Of a stretch of 38,799 bases of DNA, positions 1 to 6,726 are shown in pieces. The position numbers and the translations under genes were made by a program. Position 1 is the first letter of the stretch. Every line of letters begins with the position of its first letter. The notes beneath the pieces were generated by a model. That model had not been told where the DNA came from, ran no database searches, and saw only the letters and a list, made by a program, of their open reading frames with translations. The stretch is from assembly GCA_021831025.1 (NCBI GenBank), contig JAKBNN010000082.1, forward strand, positions 1 through 38,799, given 5' to 3'. This DNA comes from a bacterium. GTDB lineage: Bacteria; SZUA-79; Acidulodesulfobacterales; Acidulodesulfobacteraceae.

Positions 1-1
1 A

Positions 2-313
2 GGTATTTTTGGCATTATAGCTGCTGCCGTAACCTTATTTATTGGCGGTATTGGCGGTGCATTTGGGGCAAGCGGCCACTCTATGGTAATTGGTCTGGGT
101 TGGGGTGGAATTTTGTTTTCATTTTTAGTTATTGTGTTTGGGGCAATTATTATAGGTAGCATTTCCAAAATATATCCAATATTACTAATTATTAGTTCAG
201 TTTTGGGAATGATACTAGGCGGAACAATCGTTGCAATATTCATGATATTATCTTTTATAGGTGGTTTAATAGCAGTATTTTCAAAAGAAGGGGATAAAAA
301 ATCAAATGAATAA
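2..313 (+). CDS. DUF4064-like small membrane protein (5' end cut by window)
   Basis: The reading frame is open from the window edge, so the N-terminus is missing; an internal ATG at 83 is probably not the true start. The visible 103 residues are almost entirely hydrophobic and glycine-rich: a GIFGIIAAA helix, a short GGIGGAFGASG loop, GLGWGGILFS, then two more membrane segments and a charged KEGDKKSNE tail. This helix/loop pattern resembles the DUF4064 family of small four-helix membrane proteins, whose function is unknown. The stop codon overlaps the next gene by 8 bases, so the two are probably translationally coupled. The family call rests on memory of the pattern, so I am fairly but not fully sure. 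Confidence 0.65.
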   Translation, partial: GIFGIIAAAVTLFIGGIGGAFGASGHSMVIGLGWGGILFSFLVIVFGAIIIGSISKIYPILLIISSVLGMILGGTIVAIFMILSFIGGLIAVFSKEGDKKSNE

Positions 314-881
314 GAAAAAATTAATTATAATATTAGTTATTGTAATATTTGCTATAATTATAGTAGCGGCAATAGCTGGTCAATCTAATAATAGTCAAAA
401 TGAAGGCCAATCAAAAAATGTAAATATAAAGAAAAAAATAATTTATCATATTGGGGACACCGTTCATCTCGGAAAATTCAGTTTTAAATTAAAAAGTTCA
501 AAAGTTACTGATAGCGTTGGCGCATATGGTTTTGAATCAAACGCTCAAAAAGGCAATATATATATAGCTATTGTTTGGAAATACACAAATTTAAGCAAGA
601 AACCTGTTAGTGCGTTTAGTGTTCCAAGCGTTCATTTGATAAATAATAAAGGAGATGTTTATAGTTCAGATATTGGTGCTACTTCTTCTTATGCCACTGA
701 AATACACGGAGAAACCAACGTAATAAGCAATATTAATCCCGGAGTTAGCTATACAGGCATAAAAGTATTTGAAATTAGTAAAGATTATCTTAATAAAAAT
801 AAATGGTTTATTAAAGTAAAAAATAACGGGTCAAAAGCTCTATTTGAAATATCTGTTTTTAATGATAATTCATCTAAATAA
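306..881 (+). CDS. Membrane-anchored DUF4352-like protein
   Basis: The protein is 191 aa. Residues 5-25 form a single uncleaved-looking hydrophobic anchor after an MNKKK start. A polar Asn/Gln/Ser linker follows, then a beta-rich domain from about residue 45 containing HIGDTVHLGKFSFKL and later IAIVWKYTNLSKKPV. This 'property-then-comparison-strand' layout is typical of DUF4352 (telokin-like immunoglobulin fold) proteins, which are secreted or surface-anchored. There is no lipobox cysteine. The start ATG lies inside the 3' end of the preceding DUF4064-like gene, a pairing that suggests a small envelope module. No enzymatic function can be inferred. Confidence 0.75.
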   Translation: MNKKKLIIILVIVIFAIIIVAAIAGQSNNSQNEGQSKNVNIKKKIIYHIGDTVHLGKFSFKLKSSKVTDSVGAYGFESNAQKGNIYIAIVWKYTNLSKKPVSAFSVPSVHLINNKGDVYSSDIGATSSYATEIHGETNVISNINPGVSYTGIKVFEISKDYLNKNKWFIKVKNNGSKALFEISVFNDNSSK

Positions 882-910
882 AGATTAAAATTAATTTTGA
901 TTTTTATAAT

Positions 911-1606
911 ATGCCAATTCAAAGCGAAATTACTGATTCAGTAAATAAGTCAGTTGAAGAAATATGTAATTATTTTCAAGATAATCCTTCGTTTTTCTTT
1001 ACAGAAAATGATATTGTATGCTATTTTTACAGTATTCTAAAGCAAAATTTACGTGAATTTAAATTCCCAGATAAAGATAATAAATTGCATTCTATTATCC
1101 ATATGGAATATCCGACACCATTTCGATGTGACATGAAAGATTATGAATTTAAACCAAAATCTGATGATGATCGAACTAAAAATGGTGGTAAGTATAAAAG
1201 GGGGCATTACGATGTGGTTGTTTTGAATCCAGAATTCATATCCCAATATTCATATGATATTATAAAAGCGCAAAATTATGAATCTTTTAAGAAGGAAGAA
1301 GTGTTGAATAAATTATTATTCAAGCCTGTTATTTATGGGATAGAAATAATATTTAAAAGAGATAAAATTAAATTTCCTGACAACAAAGATAATAAAGGTA
1401 TAGAAAAAACATTTGGTATATTTTTAAAACAAATCAATCAAGATTTTGAAAAATTGCAACATTCTAGAATTGAAACCAAGTTTATGGATAATATAAAAAT
1501 GCTTGTTTTTATTAGGGAAAGCTCTCATGAAGTAAAAAAATATATCAACCAGCGGTTATCAAATTATATCAATAAGCAAGAAATAAAGATTTGTTTTGCC
1601 AAATAG
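911..1606 (+). CDS. Unrecognised protein, possibly PD-(D/E)xK nuclease-like
   Basis: This is a 231-aa soluble, lysine- and asparagine-rich protein with no membrane segment. I do not recognise a family with certainty. The middle holds HMEYP (about residue 59), KYKRGHYDVVVLNPEF and GIEIIFKRDK. An acidic residue on a beta strand followed by a Glu-x-x-Phe-Lys strand is the kind of spacing seen in PD-(D/E)xK restriction-like folds, and the location in an island with other nucleases is compatible. There is no clear Shine-Dalgarno before the ATG. It stands alone, 29 bases after the DUF4352-like gene, and is followed by a decayed integrase on the other strand. The nuclease suggestion is weak. Confidence 0.6.
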   Translation: MPIQSEITDSVNKSVEEICNYFQDNPSFFFTENDIVCYFYSILKQNLREFKFPDKDNKLHSIIHMEYPTPFRCDMKDYEFKPKSDDDRTKNGGKYKRGHYDVVVLNPEFISQYSYDIIKAQNYESFKKEEVLNKLLFKPVIYGIEIIFKRDKIKFPDNKDNKGIEKTFGIFLKQINQDFEKLQHSRIETKFMDNIKMLVFIRESSHEVKKYINQRLSNYINKQEIKICFAK

Positions 1607-1650
1607 TTTTGAATTTTATTCTTGCAGAATGCAAATTAATATAATTATTT

Positions 1651-1797
1651 CCTCCCCCACACGTCGTCGACCGCCTTTTTTAGCGTATCCGGGACCAAAT
1701 GAGAATACCGCTTCGCCATCTCATATTCTTTCGCTGAAAAAGACATGCTTTTTCAAAACATGCGCAAGAATATATGTCCTGTGTCCTAATAGCTCAT
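1651..1797 (-). pseudogene. Remnant of tyrosine integrase C-terminus
   Basis: Read on the minus strand, 1777-1797 encodes GELLGHRT-like residues (here DELLGHRT) and 1651-1722 encodes MAKRYSHLVPDTLKKAVDDVWG. These match the last ~35 residues of the intact integrase at 11277-12314 nearly residue for residue, including the catalytic tyrosine context. The two parts are separated by about 52 bases of palindromic insert that also breaks the frame. Nothing of the catalytic core upstream of GELLGHR is left. This is the scar of an earlier, related integrative element in the same island. Confidence 0.85.
1723..1773. repeat. Palindromic insert inside integrase remnant
   Basis: Outer arms ATATTCTT (1723-1730) and AAGAATAT (1766-1773) and inner arms TGAAAAAG (1735-1742) and CTTTTTCA (1748-1755) are exact inverted complements. 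The five bases ACATG lie in the centre. The segment sits exactly where the intact homologue has only the TQ codons between GHRT and MTKRYSHL. It is therefore an acquired hairpin-forming insertion and not part of the original gene. Confidence 0.7.
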
Positions 1798-1830
1798 CCC
1801 CTGCCTTGCGGAAGGGGCATTTCGACTGGC

Positions 1831-1849
1831 ATAAAACCGTTGGTTTTAT
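1831..1849. repeat. Short perfect hairpin in non-coding DNA
   Basis: ATAAAACC (1831-1838), loop GTT, GGTTTTAT (1842-1849). The region 1800-1950 holds no gene on either strand that I can support. The hairpin has no following T-run, so it is not a convincing terminator; it may be a transposon-end remnant. Confidence 0.4.
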
Positions 1850-1950
1850 AGATGCCTGTCTTTATATCCGGCGGATAAGTTAAAAAGGGACGACCAAAGC
1901 GACTTATTTTACGGCGTGTTTTGGTAATTTATACCTGCGAAGCAGGTAGT

Positions 1951-2205
1951 TCACATAGAAAGGAGTTTAATTTTGTTTGCCCGATTCAAATTCTTAATTC
2001 GGTATTCGAGCCAGCGAGCTTCTCTTTCAGTGGAACAAGGGATTGTCTTCGCGAGTTCGAAAGGGAGATGAGACCGGACGAACCGGGAGCCCGTTCCTTG
2101 GGTATGGGCGTTAAGCCTGTGTTCGATACGGTTGGTTATGCCGGTATACAGACTGCCGTTTTCGCAACGGAGAATATATACGCACCAAGAATTTTGACTT
2201 TTCAT
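1951..2205 (-). CDS. GIY-YIG domain protein (UPF0213/YhbQ type)
   Basis: This 84-aa protein is essentially one GIY-YIG domain: CVYILRC at residues 8-14 and LYTGITNRIEHRLNAH at 19-34 form the GIY and YIG strands plus the conserved Arg. The C-terminal LEYRIKNLNRANKIKLL (about 66-82) matches the family's E-x-R-I-K-x-L-x-R-x-x-K signature. The conserved Glu in this motif is the metal-binding candidate. The length matches the YhbQ-like family (80-100 aa). These proteins are putative structure-specific endonucleases whose cellular role is poorly defined. A GAGAGG ribosome-binding site lies five bases upstream of the ATG. It lies alone between the integrase remnant and rmuC in mobile DNA. Confidence 0.88.
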   Translation of the reverse strand: MKSQNSWCVYILRCENGSLYTGITNRIEHRLNAHTQGTGSRFVRSHLPFELAKTIPCSTEREARWLEYRIKNLNRANKIKLLSM

Positions 2206-2595
2206 GTTCGCCTCTCAAAAAAATATACTACATTTACTCTATTCTGTCAAACGATACCCTTTTCATAGTTTCATTTATAGTTTATTTTTGAAAGTATATT
2301 ATTCCGCGGCGGGAGTTTCTGGAGGAAAATCACATCTTTTTTCCGAAAAGGATTTGATTTGCTTTCAAGAATATTATTTATGAAAGTAGTTATCCCCCTT
2401 CTAATCCTTCATTAGATATTAATTAATGGATATTTTCATTGACTTAAACTTAACGGTATTATATAAAAAATATAAAGGGATTAATTGCTTATTTTAGCGT
2501 TCGATTAAAACGGAATACGCGCGCAGATTAAAAAGGATTTAGCTTAAAACATATCGGATATTACTATAAAATCTGATTTATAGAAGGAAAATATT
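2206..2595. other. Gene-free leader before rmuC
   Basis: About 390 AT-rich bases without a supportable gene on either strand. Its only recognisable content is a sigma-70-type promoter at 2439-2467 and the AGAAGGA ribosome-binding site just before rmuC. Confidence 0.6.
2439..2467 (+). promoter_or_regulatory. Sigma-70-type promoter for rmuC
   Basis: The -35 box TTGACT (2439-2444) and -10 box TATAAA (2462-2467) are separated by exactly 17 bases. Transcription would start near 2474, giving a leader of roughly 120 bases before rmuC at 2596. Confidence 0.6.
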
Positions 2596-4092
2596 ATGAT
2601 ATCCACAATTTTACTTGTAGCAAATCTTGTATTATTGTTTATAATCTTGTATTTTGTTTTAAAGCCTAATAAAAAACAGAATGATGACATAAAAGTCTTT
2701 TTAAATAAGACCTCTATCACGATTGAAAGGATTGAACCTACGCTTAAGGATGAATTCAAGAGAAATAGAGATGAAGCTCAAGAACATGCAAGGAATTCAA
2801 GGGAGGAGCTTTCTGCGTCTTTTAAAAATTTAGGCGATAGAACAATAGCGTCTTTAAAAAGTAATGAAGAAAAAATATCTAATCTTACAGAAACTATCGA
2901 CAATAAAATAACAACCCTTCAAAAGGAACTTTTAAATTCATCGGAGAAAAATAGGAAAGAATTAAACGATTCGCTAAAAAGCTTTAGCGATAGGTTTTCT
3001 GATAATGTCAGGGAGTTTAATGAATTACAGAAAGAAAAATTTAATGAATTAACTAATGCAGAAGAGAAACTAAGAAATGAAACAAATAAAAAATTAGACG
3101 AGATAAGGCAGTCTGTTGAAAAAAAGCTTACGTCAATTCAGGAAGACAATACGAAGAAATTAGAGGAAATGAGGATTACCGTCGACGAGAAATTGCATGC
3201 AACATTAGAAAAGCGACTCGGAGAATCTTTTAAACTAGTCAGCGATCGTTTAGAACAAGTGCATAAGGGGCTGGGTGAGATGCAAACATTAGTGGTTGGC
3301 GTAGGGGATCTTAAAAAAATTCTAACCAATATCAAGACTCGTGGAACTTGGGGCGAAATTCAATTGGAAGCCTTACTTGAACAGATTCTAACCCCAGAAC
3401 AATACGAAAAAAATGTTTTAACTAAACCCAACAGTTCTGAAAGAGTCGAGTTTGCAATTCGTTTGCCGGGGCGTGATGATTCGGGTTCGCCTGTTTGGCT
3501 GCCGATTGATGCCAAATTTCCGATGGAGGATTACCAGCGCCTTATAGAAGCTCAAGAACGAGCGGACATTCCAGCGATTGATGCGGCAGGCAAGGCGCTT
3601 GAAACGCGCATTAAAAATGAGGCAAAATTGATCCGCGATAAATATATAGAACCTCCTCATACAACCGATTTTGCTATTCTATATTTGCCTACGGAGGGAC
3701 TCTATGCGGAGGTATTAAGGAGGCCAGGACTGTCAGATTATGTGCAGCGTGATTCAAGAGTCAATATAGCAGGACCCACAACATTGGCAGCGATGTTAAA
3801 TAGTCTTCAAATGGGTTTCCAAACACTTGCAATAGAAAAACGCTCATCTGAGGTTTGGAGATTATTGAGCGCCGTCAAAAATGAATTTGGTAAATTCGGG
3901 ACAGCATTGTCCCATACAAAGAAGAAGTTACAAGAAGCAACTAATAGTATTGATGATACTGAGAAACGGAACCGCGTGTTAACACGCAAACTTTCGACTA
4001 TTGATACCATGCCAGAAATAGAGGCTTCTAAGTTATTAGATTTACCAAATGATAACGATGCGGATACTAAAACAACTGGGGAGGAGGTGTAG
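2596..4092 (+). CDS. rmuC: DNA recombination protein RmuC
   Basis: RmuC proteins limit DNA inversions and rearrangements at short inverted repeats, presumably by processing aberrant DNA structures. This 498-aa copy has the family layout: an N-terminal membrane helix (residues about 4-24), a long charged coiled coil (about 45-230) and then the RmuC domain. In that domain I see TRGTWGEIQLEALLEQIL, LPGRDDSGSPVWLPIDAKFP, DFAILYLPTEGLYAEV and GPTTLAAMLNSLQMGFQTL. The WLPIDAKFP segment carries the acidic/lysine residues expected of a PD-(D/E)xK-related fold. An AGAAGGA site precedes the ATG. The gene has its own promoter and is not coupled to the downstream methylase, which begins 192 bases later. 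Confidence 0.97.
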   Translation: MISTILLVANLVLLFIILYFVLKPNKKQNDDIKVFLNKTSITIERIEPTLKDEFKRNRDEAQEHARNSREELSASFKNLGDRTIASLKSNEEKISNLTETIDNKITTLQKELLNSSEKNRKELNDSLKSFSDRFSDNVREFNELQKEKFNELTNAEEKLRNETNKKLDEIRQSVEKKLTSIQEDNTKKLEEMRITVDEKLHATLEKRLGESFKLVSDRLEQVHKGLGEMQTLVVGVGDLKKILTNIKTRGTWGEIQLEALLEQILTPEQYEKNVLTKPNSSERVEFAIRLPGRDDSGSPVWLPIDAKFPMEDYQRLIEAQERADIPAIDAAGKALETRIKNEAKLIRDKYIEPPHTTDFAILYLPTEGLYAEVLRRPGLSDYVQRDSRVNIAGPTTLAAMLNSLQMGFQTLAIEKRSSEVWRLLSAVKNEFGKFGTALSHTKKKLQEATNSIDDTEKRNRVLTRKLSTIDTMPEIEASKLLDLPNDNDADTKTTGEEV

Positions 4093-4284
4093 TTAAGATG
4101 TTTTTAGATACTTTTCATAGAGACATCTTAAAGATGAAATAAGAGGTAAATCTCTTTGCACTCTATCGGAGCGTTGGCGATTCTTGTCATTGCCGCAATG
4201 TCAGACAAATGAAATAAAATAATAATCCAGATATGTATTTTAATAATAACATTATTAAATAGATAAAAAGAGGCATTTGTCATT

Positions 4285-5262
4285 ATGCTTTTAAATTTAA
4301 AATTTATCGATCTCTTCGCAGGCATAGGAGGAATTAGAATTCCGTTCGACGAACTGGGATGCGAATGCGTTTTTTCCTCGGAATGGGATAAGCATGCGCA
4401 AGACGTTTATGAAGCAAACTTCGGAGAAAGGCCGATGGGCGATATAACCCGCATACCCGCAGGTAAAATCCCTGACCATGATATTTTGTTGGCCGGATTT
4501 CCCTGCCAGCCTTTCAGTATAATAGGAAGCGGCAAAGGTTTTGCCGACACGAGGGGAACGTTGTTTTTTGAAATAGAAAGGATTATCAGGGATAAAAAAC
4601 CGCGGGCATTTCTTCTAGAAAACGTGAAACGGCTTGTAAGCCACGACGCAGGCAGGACGTTTCAAACTATATTGTCTGTACTTAAAGGGCTTGGTTACTA
4701 TACTCACTGGAAAGTATTAAACGCATTGGATTATGGACTGCCTCAAAAACGGGAAAGAGTGATTATAGTGGGATTTAAAGAAAATTATCCATTCGGATTT
4801 CCTGAACCCGTTAAAAAAAGAATAAGTCTAAAAGATATTATTGAAGATCATTCTAAAGTCGACAAAAAATATTTTGCTTCTGAACATATAATGAAGAAAA
4901 GAATGGAAAAAATAAAAGGAAAACCGACGCCAAAGCCCTCTATATGGCACGAGAACAAAGGCGGAAACATCGGAGTCCATGAATTTTCTTGCGCGCTCCG
5001 AGCCGGAGCCTCTTATAATTATTTGCTCGTTGACGGAATTAGAAGATTGACTCCCAGAGAACAATTGCTTTTACAGGGCTTTCCCGACGATTTTAAAATT
5101 ATTTCAGAAATTTATATAGGAAAACTTGCCGGCAATTCCGTGCCAGTCTCTTTAATCAGAGAGGTCGCAAAATCAATGGCGAAAGCAATAGCCTATGGAC
5201 CTCTCTCTAAAGATGAAATTAACCTCTATGATGCTTCCCAAGACCTTTTTGCGAGGATGTGA
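4285..5262 (+). CDS. DNA (cytosine-5)-methyltransferase of a HaeII-type system
   Basis: The 325-aa protein has all main m5C-methylase motifs in order. FIDLFAGIGG (7-16) binds S-adenosylmethionine, GFPCQPFS (71-78) carries the catalytic Cys74, and LLENVKRL (110-117) is the ENV motif. The variable target-recognition region lies at about 190-250, followed by RRLTPREQLLLQGFPDDF and the GKLAGNSVP motif. It protects host DNA against the endonuclease encoded three bases downstream. Since the partner is a HaeII-family enzyme, the likely target is RGCGCY; that specificity is inferred from the family. It is the first gene of a four-gene operon ending at 9102. A GAGG sits about 12 bases before the ATG. 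Confidence 0.95.
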   Translation: MLLNLKFIDLFAGIGGIRIPFDELGCECVFSSEWDKHAQDVYEANFGERPMGDITRIPAGKIPDHDILLAGFPCQPFSIIGSGKGFADTRGTLFFEIERIIRDKKPRAFLLENVKRLVSHDAGRTFQTILSVLKGLGYYTHWKVLNALDYGLPQKRERVIIVGFKENYPFGFPEPVKKRISLKDIIEDHSKVDKKYFASEHIMKKRMEKIKGKPTPKPSIWHENKGGNIGVHEFSCALRAGASYNYLLVDGIRRLTPREQLLLQGFPDDFKIISEIYIGKLAGNSVPVSLIREVAKSMAKAIAYGPLSKDEINLYDASQDLFARM

Positions 5263-5265
5263 TAA

Positions 5266-6315
5266 ATGAAAAGCAAGGATGCTTTAGACAAAATAATTAA
5301 AATAAGCAGGGTTCATTTATATAAACCTATCCAAATAGCCGAGATTTTATATCACTATAGAAAAGGGGATAACATAGATCTGTCAGATGTTGAAACGTAT
5401 CGAAATATCAGCAAAAAATGGCGGGACGAAATTAGCAGACTTTTAGTCGGAAGGGCATCGACATCATCTCAAAAATACCAGGACAATGTTTTCGACTCTA
5501 ATGCCATGCCTCCGGAATTTGTTGAAGAATTGGCGGAATATAACAAAAAACATGACGGAATTGTCGAAAATTATATTTATCATAAATTCAAAGAGAGACT
5601 TTCTTTAGTATATGACGCGTTTGAATATCTTAAGTCGGGACCAGAAAGATTTGATTTAAACGAATTCTTATCTCTATTCTCTCATTCACCTGGATTAAAA
5701 AGAAGCATTGATAAAGTTTACGAGATAACCGTATACGCACTCTTTAGCGTTATAGTTCGGGCATTAAAAGTGGAGGTCGGTTTATCGATAGATAATGCCG
5801 ACAAGGAAATATTAAAAGACTTTGGCATATTTATTAAAATGGCTCTTGGATTATCGGAAAAAATGCTAATAAAAAAGATGCCAGCCAAATTATTTAGGGT
5901 CGGAGTCACAAATGCGGCGGACAGAGGTTTAGATATGTGGGCAAACTTCGGGCCTGCCGTTCAAGTCAAGCATCTAACTCTTAGCGAAGATTTAGCCGAA
6001 GATGTGTCTGAGAATATGACTGCCGATAAAATCGTATTAGTATGCCTTGACGGTGAAGCGAAAATTATTAATAGAATTATGACTCAATTACCGTTCAGTT
6101 ATAGGATTCAGGGAATAATAACTATATCAGATTTGGAATCATGGTATAAGATTTGCTTCTCCGATAAATACAAAGATATGCTTGGGCGGCAATTATTAAA
6201 GGATTTAGAAAGGGAGTTTAACTTCGAATTTCCGGCTAATTCCGAGATAGGACCTTTTATTGAAAAAAGAGGTTATAAAATTTCGTCATTGAAAGGAAAA
6301 TGGAGTATTGCATGA
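5266..6315 (+). CDS. HaeII-family type II restriction endonuclease
   Basis: The 349-aa length and the sequence match the HaeII restriction endonuclease family. Near the N-terminus I see IKISRVHLYKPIQIAEILYH, LSDVETYRNISKKWRD and GRASTSSQKYQDNVF. The mid-protein segment is PGLKRSIDKVYEITVYALF. A plausible catalytic centre is D223 followed by Q233-V-K235 (in GLDMWANFGPAVQVKH), a PD-(D/E)xK variant in which Gln takes the Glu position. It starts three bases after the methylase stop with an AGGATG site, and its own stop abuts the Vsr start codon. The cognate site is expected to be RGCGCY, by family analogy. Confidence 0.92.
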   Translation: MKSKDALDKIIKISRVHLYKPIQIAEILYHYRKGDNIDLSDVETYRNISKKWRDEISRLLVGRASTSSQKYQDNVFDSNAMPPEFVEELAEYNKKHDGIVENYIYHKFKERLSLVYDAFEYLKSGPERFDLNEFLSLFSHSPGLKRSIDKVYEITVYALFSVIVRALKVEVGLSIDNADKEILKDFGIFIKMALGLSEKMLIKKMPAKLFRVGVTNAADRGLDMWANFGPAVQVKHLTLSEDLAEDVSENMTADKIVLVCLDGEAKIINRIMTQLPFSYRIQGIITISDLESWYKICFSDKYKDMLGRQLLKDLEREFNFEFPANSEIGPFIEKRGYKISSLKGKWSIA

Positions 6316-6720
6316 ATGGCCGATACCATATCGAAACAAAAACGCTCTGAAATTATGCGGGCGGTTAAAGATAGAGACAGCGGTATTGAAATAGCTTTTA
6401 GGAAAGCTCTATGGCAAAAAGGTTTTAGGTATAGGAAAAATTCTTCTAAATATTTTGGCAAACCCGATATAGTATTAAAAAAATACAAAACTGTAATTTT
6501 TATTGATTCCTGCTTTTGGCATGGATGCAAAAAACATTGTCGGATACCCGCAACAAGAAAAAAATATTGGGAAACAAAGATTGAAAGAAATAAACAAAGA
6601 GATAAAGAAGTTAGTAGACATTATAAGAAAATAAATTGGAAAATTTTTAGAGTTTGGGAACATGATATAAAAATAAAATTTTCCAAATCAATACAAAAAG
6701 TTATTTCAAATTTGGAATGA
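6316..6720 (+). CDS. vsr: Very short patch repair endonuclease Vsr
   Basis: Vsr nicks 5' of the T in T:G mismatches that arise when 5-methylcytosine deaminates, and so offsets the mutagenic cost of the adjacent m5C methylase. At 134 aa it has the typical length. The key residues are at the classical positions: E25 in the SGIE segment, D51 in KPDIV and H69 in FWHGC, followed by zinc-site Cys and His residues (C71, H74, C75). The family's opening KRSEIMRAVKDRDSGIE and the late WKIFRVWEHDI are present. Its ATG directly follows the TGA of the endonuclease, and six bases separate its stop from the next gene, so it sits in the middle of the defence operon. Confidence 0.97.
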   Translation: MADTISKQKRSEIMRAVKDRDSGIEIAFRKALWQKGFRYRKNSSKYFGKPDIVLKKYKTVIFIDSCFWHGCKKHCRIPATRKKYWETKIERNKQRDKEVSRHYKKINWKIFRVWEHDIKIKFSKSIQKVISNLE

Positions 6721-6726
6721 TAAATT

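Noticed and set aside
1921..2268. Open frame on the plus strand across the GIY-YIG gene
   Set aside because: It is antisense to a clear GIY-YIG domain and encodes no recognisable protein.
3594..3873. Two RGCGCY sites in rmuC as a sign of regulation by the HaeII-like system
   Set aside because: Such sites are expected by chance and would be methylated; nothing ties them to control.
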